NCBI RefSeq assembly: GCF_024055725.1
Contig: NZ_JAMXMX010000004.1
Coordinates: forward strand, 62,001-126,000
Length of the DNA stretch: 64,000 bases
Origin: Actinoallomurus spadix
GTDB lineage: Bacteria; Actinomycetota; Actinomycetes; Streptosporangiales; Streptosporangiaceae
Reading direction: 5' to 3'
The notes beneath the pieces are model-generated. The model was not told the origin of the DNA. It did no database searches and was given only the letters and a program-made list of their open reading frames with translations. A program made the translations under genes and the position numbers. This document shows positions 56,001-64,000 of the stretch, piece by piece; within the stretch, counting starts at the first letter, position 1; each line of letters begins with the position of its first letter.

Positions 56001-56535
56001 GGCCGCGACGGCCGGAGACGGCCGCCCGGGCCTCCGTTCGGGCACTGCCCGCCGGTGCCGGTGACGCCGTGGCCGGCTGAGATGCCGTCCCCGCCGTCGC
56101 CATGGTCAGCAGGAGACCGTCGACCCCGGCGCGTCGCGCGGCCGCCTGGTCCAGCAGCCGAAGTCGTACATCGCCGGAGGCCATGTCGCCTGCGGAGGCG
56201 GACTTCTTCTTACCGGGAGGAGGGCCGAGGCGTACGGGCAGGCCACCGGCCTGGGTCGAGCCGCTCGTAGGAACCTTGACCTCGGCGGTTCCGGACTTGG
56301 GCCAGCTCACCGCAGGTGCCGGCTTGGGCTTGCCGCCGGTGGCCGCGGGACGTGACCGGTAGCCGCTCGCGTGGCCGGGGACCGACCGCTGCTCCCGGGC
56401 CTTGGCGGGGTTCCATCGCGGAACCGCGTTCGCGGGCATCGCCGAGAGCAGACCGGCCGCCAATGTCACGACGAGCACCGCGGCGATGTGCGGGATGATC
56501 TGCATCCAACGGGATCGCAGCCGACGACGTGTCAC
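50002..56535 (-). CDS. Large secreted RHS-repeat protein with variable toxin-like C-terminus
   Basis: A 2177-residue protein. Signal peptide (IAAVLVVTLAAGLLSAMP, ANA), a beta-rich N-terminal region, many YD/RHS repeats from the middle on (for example YDLLGRKTKAEDPDKGTTTY), and the RHS core end EYDAEDGRFLSVDPVIDSSD with ENNPATLSDPDGT. After the core come a hydrophobic region and about 90 residues of tip: FVDDAGNWVPDKLKRGLARS, MTYHDGHMMEGSHRMAELLR, ending YVDGW. The DGH-x-GSHR pattern recalls ParB/Srx-like folds. The tip DNA is A+T-richer. GTG at 56535 has GGAGG 5 bases upstream; the frame opens 54 bases earlier. Confidence 0.88.
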   Translation of the reverse strand: MTRRRLRSRWMQIIPHIAAVLVVTLAAGLLSAMPANAVPRWNPAKAREQRSVPGHASGYRSRPAATGGKPKPAPAVSWPKSGTAEVKVPTSGSTQAGGLPVRLGPPPGKKKSASAGDMASGDVRLRLLDQAAARRAGVDGLLLTMATAGTASQPATASPAPAGSARTEARAAVSGRRGRALMEVDYSKFRYAVGGDWASRLRLVRLPACALTSPERTECRTQTPLASTNDVAAGKVTAQVVVPAAQGTSGESGVVALAAGASGSAGSFAATPLAPSSTWQVSAQTGNFSWSYPLRMPPSLGGPVPQIGLGYSSSAVDGQTASTNNQPSWIGTGFDYWPGYIERRYRSCGDDSGLSPKKQDLCWRYDNATMSLNGNSTELIRDDATGVWKPKDDDGSKVEKLTGAANGDDGDTADKGEHWRITTLDGTQYYFGLNHLPGWSSGKAETGSTWTVPVFGNDDKEPCHKTGTDAADTFDKSWCQQAWRWNLDYVVDPHGNTMTYWYTPETNYYGRNLKSTGVQYTRGGTLTRIDYGQRKDALFTSKAPSQVTFTTAERCFPTGSITCSDAQFTTANAKYWPDVPVDQNCKSGDSCANKNSPTFWSRKRLTGVTTQIWNGTKYDPVDTWTLRQEMKDPGDGTSAGLWLDGITHAGKVNGDAALPEVTFEGTKLSNRVDPLQGPQMIKFRISSITSESGGVTSVNYMPAECTQSNLPAAEDKNDKRCFPLYWTPEGATSQKLEYFQKYPVASVVNDPRISGTPPVVTAYTYVGAPAWHHDDDDGLVEEKYKTWSQWRGYARVKVTTGRDGDIQSQSETLFYRGMDGDEQKDSNGKPTGRRDASVTDSEGRSVPDADVLEGQVREEVVYDKPGGQIQSATQNTPWVSGATAKRAKSWGTATAAMVRPGTTAVRTLLGDGTWRRTQAVTRYDDHGLGVEAEDDGDLSTSGDDTCTRTTYARNESAGMFNYVSRTLTASVACPAQDAGLPDDKIISGVQNLFDGKDFGAAPSAGNVTETRRLTGFTDGSPDWQTDTKTDYDDYGRVTASYEGGKADHKTTTTYHQVTSGGLVDQTVVTNALGHTETTTYQPAWAARTSVQDANGRTTLQQYDPLGRLTKVWLPGRTSSMSPHMQFTYTISKDEPAVVSTQQLMWDGSTYSTSYQLFDGLLRPVQTQAPAKVDAGGTVTGRMISDAFYDSSGRVFKTNDPYYNETAPSGTLYAPTDNAVPGQTVTTYDGQGRPTVEAFQKLGVEQWHTTTTYTGDSVSVVPPKGSTPTTKIVDAQGRTTELRQYHGATIGGDYDTTRYGYDSAGRLASVTDPAGNVWRTHYDLLGRKTKAEDPDKGTTTYTYTDLDQVESTEDARGKKLYFDYDLLGRQTAEHADSADGPKLAEWIYDKMGSTNVFGQAVSSIRYADGDPDKAYRTDVTGYDAAYRPTGTRVTIPNADGNGALAGTYETSMTYNADGSMATMTLPAAGGLPKETLRLGYDDLGRPQTLKGASTYVADTGYDGIGNLSTQLMATTTGAKVQRTYTYEDGTNRLKNVVTDRQKASPLRVENTTYDYYDSGDVKSIADQPGNGQSAENQCFTYDYLQRLNDAWTAKDACAAAPSATTVDTMGPAPYWQSYQYDLTGNRTKRTDHDLDGDTSRDVTKTYAYPAAGAKQPHALQSVTTVTPPIPGGSPGGTSVDTFKYDDTGNTTLQTVGGDDQKFDWDAEGHLTASTKGGQTTSFLYDADGDRLIRREPGATTLYLGTMELRLEGSSVTGTRYYTLGDDTVAVRTANGVQFLADDQHGTATRAIDATTNQVTKRYYDPFGAQRGTQPTNWPGERGFLGGTKDDSVGTTHLGAREYDAEDGRFLSVDPVIDSSDPQQMNAYSYGENNPATLSDPDGTRPDICMGGGDPKACNAWGAGQFHRMYPDWKPPHGTPYGDIYYHEGAYSQAAAAARQRAAQVAALKRLWAAQQKKIQLKRKLANALGSLLKIAADELGITAGIDCFAKGDIGACGETALNVLSSFAGGLLGKFATKYAAPWKWAKAAKLIGSVSKLVGTVVSAIKDLVKVGNEVGSAERALKSLGRGSSLFGKRFGRRQPEPPAANGTVGDLRGIPHDFVDDAGNWVPDKLKRGLARSLDDDDLLKSVFTPDDGVHMTYHDGHMMEGSHRMAELLRRAGDPNSSITHDTPIYVDGW

Positions 56536-56589
56536 CAATGCCTCCACTCGGCGACGTTTCAGACTCGTGCGTGTACCGCCGGGGCCCAC

Positions 56590-59500
56590 TCAGGAGCCCA
56601 TCTCGCTGATCTCGGTGTCGGTGAGGACACCGGTGAAGGCCTGGACGTCGTCGATCCCGCCGGGCCAGAAGTCGGTCGGGGCGCCCTTGTACTTCGCGCC
56701 GCCGATGTGAAACGCGCCGTTCGCGTGCCATGGCGCGCTGACCGCGGTCTCCCCTTGCAGCGTGCCGTCGACGTACAGACGGATCTTCTTCACCGCGGGG
56801 TCGTAGACGCCCGCGAGGTGATGCCACTCCCCGTCGAGGGCGGCCGGATCCACACTGTGCGCGTGGGCCCACTCGGCGTCGTCGCTGTCGGCGACGGGGA
56901 GCGTGAAGGACCAGTAGCCGACGCCGTTGAAGACCCGGTAGCCGAGGTAGAAGGCACTGCGACGGGATCCGTCCTGAGCCAGCGCCGTGGCGTTTCCGCC
57001 CGCGAGCCTGGACGACCGCACCCACGCCGCGACCGTGAAGCCGGTGTCGGTGCGGATGACCGGCCCGGCCGTCGCGGCCTGCTCCTTGTTCGCGTCGTTC
57101 AGCTCGAGCGCGCCGTCGACCTGACCGTCCGCCGTCCAGGCGGTGGCGGAGCTGAGTGTGGCGTCATGTCCTCGCCCGCTGGAGTCGGCCACGACCGTGC
57201 CGGATCCGAGGTCCCCGGTCCAGTAGCCCTCTCGTACGGGCGGTCGGTCGGCGAGATCGGCGATACCGCCGGTCGACCCGTCGATCGCGTCCGGCTCAGT
57301 GCCGGACACCACGCGGTCGTACACGCGGATGTCGTCGAGGTCCCCTTCGAAGGGGTCGCTGAAGGCGCCCTTCGCCAGGACACGGCCGATCTGCAGGGGA
57401 CCGGTCGCATCCCACGGCGAAGGGACCGAGGCGCGGCCGGACTGCGGCGCACCGTTGACGTAGAAGCTCATCTGGCGGGTCGGCCCGTCGTAGACGCCGG
57501 TGAGATGCGTCCAGACGTTCAGGACGGCGGGCGCGTCCGCCACCACCGGAACATTGGTGGCGCCATCGGCGTCGGTGGAGTGCCGGTTGAAGACCCAGGT
57601 CTTGTACGAGGGCGAGTAGTAGAGCTGGAAGCCGCTGAAACTGCCGCCCGACTGGCTTACCGCCGTGGAGTAGTGGCTCGCATCGGTCAGCCGTACCCAG
57701 ACGGCGACCGTGAAGCTCTTGTCGGTGTGCACCGCGGCGGAGGCGGTGGTCGCGTGGTCACCGTTACCGGTGAGACGCAGCGCCTGGTCCACGCGTCCCG
57801 GCACTCCGGGCATCCCGCCGGTCAGCGTCGCGGTGTCACCGCCCCCCGAGTCGGCCAGGTCCACGCCGCCGGTCTCGTCGAGCGTCCAACGGCCGACCGG
57901 GCCCGCCGGTGAGCCGAGGGCGAACTCGAAGACCCCCGGGTTGGCGCTTCGGTTGTTCGCCTTGTCGTAGCTGAAGGCGTAGAGCCGGAAGGTGATGTCC
58001 TGAGTGAACGGGACGGTCAGCGTCACCTTCGCCGTGCCGTCGGCACCGGGAACCACGGATGGCGCGTTCGCCGCCCCGGCCGCCGCGTCGTCGTTCCAGG
58101 CGTACTGGTATTTCGTGATGCCGGTGGCGTTGTTCGGCGCGAAGGTGAACGTCGCCGTACGTCCGATCGCGTCGTTCGGCTCGCCGGAGTCGAGGTCTTT
58201 CAGGTTCGGCGTCGTCACCGCGGGCGCCGACTCGGGTGCCGTCTTGTCGACGGTGTAGTAGCACCAGCCGCTCGGGGTGCCGGCGTAGGCGGTGTCAACC
58301 GGGGTGACCCGCCAGCGGAAGGTAAGCCCATCGGTGAGCGTGGTGTCCGGCAGAGCCATCGAATGCCGGGTGCCGGACTTGGCACCCGCCGTGGTCCGGG
58401 TGGCGACCTTCGTCCCTCCCGTCGTCCCGCTCCAGACCTCGAAGTCGGCGTGCGGATTCTCCGGATCAGGGTCCAGAATCGTCGCGACGATCGATGGTTT
58501 CGAATTGCCGACGACCACCGGCGCCGTCGTCGTTCCGCAACCGGCCGACGGATTCGTCATGCCCAGCCCGGACACGGTCGGGTAAGAGTCGAAGTTGACC
58601 GTCAGGTGGACGTTGCTGAAGTACTTGTACGAGTGGTTGCTCTCACTGCCGCCCTTCAGGGCGAGGTAGACCGACGACGCGGTGCCGGTGACCGCCTTCG
58701 TGGCGTTCAGCTTGACGTCGTGGGCGTCGCATCCCGGTTCCCCTCCTGCCGTCGACGAGGAGGCGAGCTCGGATCCGCCGGTCAACGCCGGTTTGCTGGA
58801 CCATCGGGTGGAGCTCGAGAACGTTTTGCTCTGCCAGAGTTCCACCGTCGACTTCGTGCAGGTGAAGGACCTGTCGAGGAAGGCGTGGAACTCGGCGGCG
58901 ATGATCTTCTTGTGCAGGGCCTTTGAGACGTTGTACTTGAAGAAGGCTCGGTACGTGTCGGAGCTCGGACTGCCCGGCCAGCCCTCGTAGTGGCCGACCT
59001 TGGCCTGTTTCCACTCGCTTCCGTTGTACGAGTGGAGGCCGGATGATGAGACGTTCACCCATGCGGTGCCCTTGTCGCCGAGCTTGGAGGTCGTCCAGTC
59101 GGGGTCGAGGACGACCGGGAACCGGGTGTCCGGGGAGTTCATCATCGCCTGGTCCGGTGTGACGACCACGTCCTGGCCCGACAGGCTGACCTCCATCGGT
59201 GCCTGACGGGCGGCGTCATCGGGTTCTTCCGCGGCCGAACGTGAGGGGCCTGCCGTCCTCTGCGCCGAGGCGGAGACCGTATCCCCGGTCGAGTCCCACA
59301 TCATGGGTGTCGGGGCATGGAATACCGGCGTGCCCGCGGAATCGACGAACTCGAGATCGCCCTCACCGTCCGCGCGAAGTGATCCGCCACCCTGGATGCT
59401 CGTCGTGAACCGGACCTGCGCCAGCCTGGGGTCGGCCGCGGCTTCACGCGTACGTACGACGACCTGTTCGGAGAAGCCCTGCGCCCCGGCGCGCAGCCTG

Positions 59501-60069
59501 AGGTCGACACCGGTGACCCCCGGGACCGCTTCCGGGTACGTTGCGGTGTCACCGTCGAGGATTGGCGTCGGCAGTTTCCAGGGCCACGCCAGAGACAGTT
59601 CGTCGCCGCCCTTGGCGATGGTGACCAGCGCGTCATCGCCGCCGCCGGAGAAGCTGAGGCCTGCCACTATCGCCTTCGGCTGGAGCCTGCCGTTCTCCTG
59701 GCGCACCAGTGTGGTGTCGATCGGCACCCAGCCCCCGGCTCGCCGGACCCACTTCGGCTGTACGTAGTCCTCGAGCGTGAGGGAGCCGTCCGGGTTGGCC
59801 AGAAGCCGTTGGGTCTCCGAGCGTTCCTCCGTCACCTCCACCGGGTCGCCGGAGGCACGCGCCTCGCGCAGTGCCACGACGCGAGACCGCGCGGAGGGCG
59901 TGCCGGGCCTCTGCCCGAGGCCGGCCGTGGCGCCGGCCGGCTCGGCGGTCGCGAGCGGCAGTGCCGACGCCGTCAGAACGATGCCCAGCGCTCCCGCCGA
60001 AAGCCGCGTCCTCGCGCTCCTCCGGCGTCCAGCGCGTGCGAAAACCCCATGACCGTGTCGGCCGACCAC
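56590..60069 (-). CDS. Secreted LamG-domain protein, partner of the RHS gene
   Basis: A 1159-residue secreted protein. After a signal peptide (LGIVLTASALPLATAEPAGA) comes a long beta-rich segment with DNRF/TRFPVVLDPDWT-type sequence and HLTVNFDSYPTVSGLGMTNP, typical of proteins preceding RHS genes in actinomycetes, then two LamG/concanavalin-like domains (from GRWTLDETGG and from GYWTGDLGSG). GTG at 60069 has TTGGAG upstream. Its TGA touches the region of the RHS start, so both are one operon; it may help export or present the RHS protein. Confidence 0.83.
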   Translation of the reverse strand: MVGRHGHGVFARAGRRRSARTRLSAGALGIVLTASALPLATAEPAGATAGLGQRPGTPSARSRVVALREARASGDPVEVTEERSETQRLLANPDGSLTLEDYVQPKWVRRAGGWVPIDTTLVRQENGRLQPKAIVAGLSFSGGGDDALVTIAKGGDELSLAWPWKLPTPILDGDTATYPEAVPGVTGVDLRLRAGAQGFSEQVVVRTREAAADPRLAQVRFTTSIQGGGSLRADGEGDLEFVDSAGTPVFHAPTPMMWDSTGDTVSASAQRTAGPSRSAAEEPDDAARQAPMEVSLSGQDVVVTPDQAMMNSPDTRFPVVLDPDWTTSKLGDKGTAWVNVSSSGLHSYNGSEWKQAKVGHYEGWPGSPSSDTYRAFFKYNVSKALHKKIIAAEFHAFLDRSFTCTKSTVELWQSKTFSSSTRWSSKPALTGGSELASSSTAGGEPGCDAHDVKLNATKAVTGTASSVYLALKGGSESNHSYKYFSNVHLTVNFDSYPTVSGLGMTNPSAGCGTTTAPVVVGNSKPSIVATILDPDPENPHADFEVWSGTTGGTKVATRTTAGAKSGTRHSMALPDTTLTDGLTFRWRVTPVDTAYAGTPSGWCYYTVDKTAPESAPAVTTPNLKDLDSGEPNDAIGRTATFTFAPNNATGITKYQYAWNDDAAAGAANAPSVVPGADGTAKVTLTVPFTQDITFRLYAFSYDKANNRSANPGVFEFALGSPAGPVGRWTLDETGGVDLADSGGGDTATLTGGMPGVPGRVDQALRLTGNGDHATTASAAVHTDKSFTVAVWVRLTDASHYSTAVSQSGGSFSGFQLYYSPSYKTWVFNRHSTDADGATNVPVVADAPAVLNVWTHLTGVYDGPTRQMSFYVNGAPQSGRASVPSPWDATGPLQIGRVLAKGAFSDPFEGDLDDIRVYDRVVSGTEPDAIDGSTGGIADLADRPPVREGYWTGDLGSGTVVADSSGRGHDATLSSATAWTADGQVDGALELNDANKEQAATAGPVIRTDTGFTVAAWVRSSRLAGGNATALAQDGSRRSAFYLGYRVFNGVGYWSFTLPVADSDDAEWAHAHSVDPAALDGEWHHLAGVYDPAVKKIRLYVDGTLQGETAVSAPWHANGAFHIGGAKYKGAPTDFWPGGIDDVQAFTGVLTDTEISEMGS

Positions 60070-60497
60070 GCCCGCTCCAACGTAGGTAAGACGATCTTTA
60101 GAAAGCGCACGGAACGTAACATTTCCGACCGAACTCTCAACAGCGCGATATAAGTGATGCAAATCACAGGACGCCGCATGACCCCCTGCCCGTCCAGGAC
60201 GACCTGCGATAACCCGATCAGCACCTCAGCGGAACCGGGGATCACGGCCGGGAGTGGCCATGCTCGACCTCCTGCTGGCCACTCGCCGATATCACCGTCC
60301 GTGATCAACGCGTGGGACGGTCCACGCCACCTTTTCGACGGAAGTAACGGCGACCCGCCGCGCGTTTGTTCGCAGCATCGAGGATGTGACAGCAACTGCG
60401 CCGCTTGACCGCTTTGCCCCGATAAGATCGGGCCACGACGCTCCGTGGGGAGGTCGGGTCAGAGTCGCCCTTCGGGCGATGGACGGGAAGGGTGCGC
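60070..60497. promoter_or_regulatory. Divergent intergenic region between LamG-RHS operon and BNR gene
   Basis: About 430 bp with no supported gene, presumably holding both promoters. TAAGAT (60423-60428) is a possible plus -10; minus-strand candidates such as TTACCT near 60090 are weak. An imperfect inverted repeat around GAGTGGCCATGCTCGACC / CTGGCCACTC (60252-60290) may be an operator. Confidence 0.35.
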
Positions 60498-63400
60498 GTG
60501 GCCGGGCAGAAGACGCCGGACGACGATCCGAACGGGGAGCCTCCGTCCGACGATCAGGGGCCACCTTCCCCTCCGTCGCCCCCGGCATGGGCGCCGAACC
60601 CCGCTCAGCCGCCACTGCCGCCCTGGGCCACGCCTCCTGCGTTGCCGTACGGCGCTCCTCCTCCGGGCCTGCCCGGCTCACCACCGTACGCGCCACCGGC
60701 GGAGCCGCCCCTCCCCCACGACCCCGCACCGGGCGGCCCGGCGCAGAGGACACCCGCGGAACCGTGGGCCGAGGCGGAGCAGGCACCGCCCGAGACGCAG
60801 GAGTGGGCTCCGGAGCCGGCCGCCGATCCGTGGCGAATCCCGCCGCAGCCGTTGTGGGATCCGGCCGTCGAATCCTCTCCCGCCGTGTTCCCGCCTCCCC
60901 CGGAGTCGTACGCTCCCGAGGAGCAGGAACCGCCCGGACCACGCTTCGCCGCCTATGACTCAAGGGACCCGGAGACTTCGGCACCGCGTTCGCCGGCTGC
61001 AGGCGGGCAGGGAACCCCCGCGCCACGTTTTCCCGCCTATGACGCGAGTGGAGGCGACCGCCCCACCTCGCTGGACCTGCCGCCGTCGGCGATGGTCCCG
61101 CGATCCACTCCGCGACCGCCCGGTGTGTCCGGGCGCGAGCCGTGGGGCTCCGGCGAGGAGACCGTTCGGTTCGACGAGCCGTGGCGTCTAGAAGCGCCCG
61201 CCAGGACGAGCCGCCGCGTACCGCTGCGGCCGATCCTCATCGCCACCGGTGCCGTCGTCGTGGCCGGCGGCCTGGTCGCCGGTGGCTTCTTCCTGCTGTC
61301 GGACGACAAGACGCCTGCGGACCATGCCGGGCCGCCGGCGCTGCTCGCCGGGTCGGTCTTCACCGCCGACCCGACCGCGGCGGCCGACGGCCGTGACCAG
61401 GCACTCACCGCAGTGACGGCGGTCGGGCCGACCGTGGTGGCGATCGGCGGTGAGGGCGACGGCGTGTCCTACCGGCCCGAGTTCCTCGTGTCCACCGACG
61501 GTGGCCGGTCGTTCCGGCTGGCGGACGTGCACGCCCTGAACGGCGAGGAGCCGCCGAACGGGGACGCACCCAAGATGATCGCCGCGACGAACGGAGCCTG
61601 GATCGCCCTCGGTGACCGGCCGGACGGCACGGCGGTGTGGACGAGCCGCGACGGCCGGTCCTGGATTCGCCAGCCGGACGCGGCCGGCGCCGCCTTCGGG
61701 CATAACGACCGGATCGCGCGAGTGTCGGCCGTCGGCTCCGGGTTCGTCGCCGTCGGATCCACCTCGGCCAAGGGTGACTTCAGCGATCCCACGCCTGTTG
61801 TCTGGCGATCCTCGGACGGGAAACGCTGGGACCGCGTCACCGGTGGGCGGCTGAGCCTGCCTGGGGCGGGCGCGAAGATGTCGCTCGTCGGAGCGGCCGC
61901 CACCGGGAACACCCTCATCACGCACGGGATCGGCTCCACCGGAGGAAAGCGTCCGAAGCCGATCGACGGGTTGTGGCGCTCGGCCGACGGCGGCCGTACC
62001 TGGGCGCAGGTCTCCGTTCCGAGTGCCCCGGGCGGCGGCGGCTTCGGCATCGCGGCCATCCCGTCAGGCTTCCTGATCGCCCGCGAGGCGAAGGACAAGA
62101 GCGGTCGCTTCGCCGCCGTCTACTCCTCCGCGGACGCCGCGCGATGGACGTCGGCCGGAGAGATCCGCGTACCCGGGTATGCCCGGCTGCTGCGTTTCAC
62201 CGGTTCCCCGCAGGGCGTCGCGGCCCTGGCGGCCGCCGGCCGCAAGGCCGCGCTCGTGCACAGTGCCGATGGCCGGAGCTGGCAGAGCTCCGGTGACGTG
62301 CCGCTCCCGACCGGGCGGGTCCCCGCCGAGGTCACGCAGACGCCTGGTGTCACCGTCCTCGTCGGCCGGGACAACACCGGATCGGACGCGGACGCGATGA
62401 TGGTCGTACGGGACACCCAGGGACAGGACGTCCAGGTGCCCGCGATCGCCGGAGGAACGCAGCCGGACCGCACGGTGAACGCCATCGCCCCGGCGAACGG
62501 TCATCTGGTCGCGGTCGGCAGCACGAACGGTGACGCTGCCGAGTGGCTCTCGGCGGATGGCCGTACCTGGCAGCGCGCGCGGACCGTCTCGCGGGAAGGC
62601 AGGCAGCGCCTGACGGCGGTCGCCTCCGGCAACGCCGGCCTGCTCGCGGTCGGCTTCGACGGCACGGCTCCACGTCGTCCCCTGGTCCTCACCTCCCGGG
62701 ACGGAACGAACTGGCAGTCCGCCGACGGCGCCGGTGTCTTCAAACCGTCCGGGAAGGCCGCGCTCACCACCTCCGCGGCGGCGATGGGCCCGGCGGGTTA
62801 CGTCGTCGTGGGAGAGGACGGCTTCTCGGCCGTCACGTGGTTCTCAGCCGATCTGAAGTCCTGGCAGCGCGGGAAGGCACCGGAGAAGAAGGCACTGGAG
62901 GGCACCCGGAACACCGGGCGGTGGATGCGTGATGTGGCGGCGGGGCCGTTCGGGTATGTCGCCGTCGGCGGGCTGAACGACCCGGGGACGCACAGCGACC
63001 GGCCGGGCCGCCCCGCCGCCTGGACATCCGCGGACGGTCGCACGTGGACGTTGCGACAGCTTCCCCTGCCGGCCGGGACGGTGGAGGCCTGGTTCGACCA
63101 CGTCGCGGCGAAGGGCTCCGTGCTCGTCGCGACCGGTACGGCGACCGCGCCCTCCGGGCCTCAGGCGTTCGCGTTCCTGTCCGCCGATGGCGGGCGCACC
63201 TGGCAGCAGACCCCGCTGACCGATGCGACGACGAACACGGCGGTCACGGCCACCGCGGCGACACCGAGGGGATTCGTGATCGCGGGAACCGCGGGCCGGC
63301 CCGGGGCGACCGATGTCATGCTGTGGTCGTCGGGAGACGGCAGGACGTGGACATCGGCCCGGCCCAAGGGCACGGGGCTGTCCGGAAAGGGAGATCAGAA

Positions 63401-63503
63401 ACTGAACGGTCTGACCGCTGTCGGCTCCGATCTGCTCGGGCTCGGCGCCACCTCCGACCACACCGGCGGACAGCCGACCCTCTGGCGCCGCCCCTTGCCG
63501 TAG
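60498..63503 (+). CDS. Membrane-anchored protein with Pro-rich cytoplasmic region and BNR-repeat propeller
   Basis: A 1001-residue protein. Residues 1 to about 230 are Pro/Glu-rich and disordered; a single helix (PLRPILIATGAVVVAGGLVA) anchors it; about 730 residues outside carry roughly a dozen Asp-box (BNR) repeats, for example STDGGRSF, SRDGRSW, SSDGKRW, SADGGRTW, SADGRSW, SADGRTW. This is a sialidase-like propeller shape without evident catalytic residues. GTG at 60498 follows GGGAAGG. Divergent from the LamG-RHS operon. Function unknown; surface sensing or adhesion possible. Confidence 0.8.
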   Translation: MAGQKTPDDDPNGEPPSDDQGPPSPPSPPAWAPNPAQPPLPPWATPPALPYGAPPPGLPGSPPYAPPAEPPLPHDPAPGGPAQRTPAEPWAEAEQAPPETQEWAPEPAADPWRIPPQPLWDPAVESSPAVFPPPPESYAPEEQEPPGPRFAAYDSRDPETSAPRSPAAGGQGTPAPRFPAYDASGGDRPTSLDLPPSAMVPRSTPRPPGVSGREPWGSGEETVRFDEPWRLEAPARTSRRVPLRPILIATGAVVVAGGLVAGGFFLLSDDKTPADHAGPPALLAGSVFTADPTAAADGRDQALTAVTAVGPTVVAIGGEGDGVSYRPEFLVSTDGGRSFRLADVHALNGEEPPNGDAPKMIAATNGAWIALGDRPDGTAVWTSRDGRSWIRQPDAAGAAFGHNDRIARVSAVGSGFVAVGSTSAKGDFSDPTPVVWRSSDGKRWDRVTGGRLSLPGAGAKMSLVGAAATGNTLITHGIGSTGGKRPKPIDGLWRSADGGRTWAQVSVPSAPGGGGFGIAAIPSGFLIAREAKDKSGRFAAVYSSADAARWTSAGEIRVPGYARLLRFTGSPQGVAALAAAGRKAALVHSADGRSWQSSGDVPLPTGRVPAEVTQTPGVTVLVGRDNTGSDADAMMVVRDTQGQDVQVPAIAGGTQPDRTVNAIAPANGHLVAVGSTNGDAAEWLSADGRTWQRARTVSREGRQRLTAVASGNAGLLAVGFDGTAPRRPLVLTSRDGTNWQSADGAGVFKPSGKAALTTSAAAMGPAGYVVVGEDGFSAVTWFSADLKSWQRGKAPEKKALEGTRNTGRWMRDVAAGPFGYVAVGGLNDPGTHSDRPGRPAAWTSADGRTWTLRQLPLPAGTVEAWFDHVAAKGSVLVATGTATAPSGPQAFAFLSADGGRTWQQTPLTDATTNTAVTATAATPRGFVIAGTAGRPGATDVMLWSSGDGRTWTSARPKGTGLSGKGDQKLNGLTAVGSDLLGLGATSDHTGGQPTLWRRPLP

Positions 63504-63521
63504 AGCGGCACGGCGACCGAG

Positions 63522-64000
63522 ATGCTCTCGACCCGCGCCTTTCTGAAGGGGCTGATCGCCTCTTATTGCGCCGTCGTGGTCGCAGGGGTGATCATCCTCG
63601 TCGACTCCACCCTCGGCGCGCGAGGGCCTGGCCCCGGGCCGGTGATGCGGCCGTCCGCACCCGGTAAGGGTTTGGAGCTCGGCGTCGTCAAGAGGCTGAC
63701 CGACCGGGTGTCGTTGTACCCACGGGCGGTACGGCTGGCGCACTCCGGGTCGTACAACGGACGGATCATCGTCTCGGTCGTCTCGCACGACGGCCGGGAA
63801 GGCACCGGGGAAATCTTCGAGAGCGCGGACGGCGGCGCGACGTTCGCCCACCTCGCCACCATCGCCGACCCGCGGGCCGCCGGCGGCAGGGGCCTGTGCT
63901 GTGGGACGCTCTTCGAGGTGCCCCGGCGGACGGGCCGGACCGCGGAGGGGACCCTCTTGTGGGCGGCCTCGGTCGGTCAGAGCGCACGGCCGCGTGCCAT
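63522..64000 (+). CDS. Second BNR/sialidase-like secreted protein, partial
   Basis: ATG 18 bases after the previous stop; the frame is open to the window end (159 codons). N-terminal membrane helix (ASYCAVVVAGVIILVDSTLG), then VSLYPRAVRLAHSGSYNGRI and an Asp box SADGGATF, as in exo-alpha-sialidase-like (BNR) proteins. Likely cotranscribed with the upstream BNR gene. The 3' part is outside the window. Confidence 0.75.
   Translation, partial: MLSTRAFLKGLIASYCAVVVAGVIILVDSTLGARGPGPGPVMRPSAPGKGLELGVVKRLTDRVSLYPRAVRLAHSGSYNGRIIVSVVSHDGREGTGEIFESADGGATFAHLATIADPRAAGGRGLCCGTLFEVPRRTGRTAEGTLLWAASVGQSARPRA

Overview
The window is a 64 kb stretch of a high-G+C actinomycete chromosome. Markers for this are genes of phosphatidylinositol mannoside synthesis (pgsA, patA, pimA), paired Scr1-type/DUF397 genes, a DUF574-type methyltransferase, a CebR-type cellulose regulon, long LamG/RHS secreted proteins and many TANNNT promoters that place the start codon at the transcript 5' end. 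A filamentous genus of the Streptosporangiales/Thermomonosporaceae type fits best, but that is inference from gene content. I saw no tRNA, rRNA, insertion sequence or CRISPR array.

Layout. 0-12.5 kb: a housekeeping lipid/translation block on the minus strand (thrS, HIT protein, pgsA, patA, pimA, LemA-like protein, DUF3048 lipoprotein). It is interrupted by plus-strand EF-G-like and polysaccharide deacetylase genes and by a small graveyard of decayed Scr1/DUF397-type genes at 9.2-10.2 kb. thrS has an apparent threonine-rich leader peptide and hairpin. 12.5-18.3 kb: a Tat-exported PIG-L/LmbE deacetylase, a manganese (yybP-ykoY) riboswitch driving a cation exchanger, thioredoxin, and a HTH-TPR regulator with a divergent 57-residue secreted peptide and a downstream His-rich lipopeptide. 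The last group has the layout of a peptide-pheromone (RRNPP-like) signalling locus and is the best candidate here for something undescribed. 18.3-25.6 kb: secreted GH31 glycosidase, Ppx/GppA phosphatase, TetR/methyltransferase pair with twin operators, DUF574 methyltransferase, and a frameshifted ADP-ribosylglycohydrolase.

25.6-31.6 kb: a cellulose operon, cebR-like repressor, GH48 and GH6 cellulases. The GH48 stop codon appears lost, so GH48 and GH6 form one open frame of 1590 codons. CebR-type boxes lie at the operon promoter and before GH6. 31.7-42.5 kb: CPBP protease, enoyl-CoA hydratase, two NmrA-like oxidoreductases each divergent from its own regulator (HxlR; TetR with a zinc-finger tail), a biotin-dependent acyl-CoA carboxylase pair, a small HTH/Clp-N operon under a leaderless promoter flanked by two identical-pattern operators, and an MFS drug exporter. 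42.8-48.6 kb: pectate lyase, a 5'-truncated rhamnogalacturonan lyase, PhzF-like protein, methyltransferase, a TPP riboswitch with a 19-codon upstream ORF and tenA, then a second Scr1-type gene broken by an in-frame TAG. 48.6-64 kb: an A+T-richer accessory stretch, a candidate immunity gene, a large RHS protein and its LamG partner, and, divergently, a membrane-anchored and a second BNR-repeat protein (the latter running off the window).

A recurring theme is small tandem duplications or single-base changes that alter reading frames (pgsA/patA junction, two Scr1 genes, ADP-ribosylglycohydrolase, GH48).
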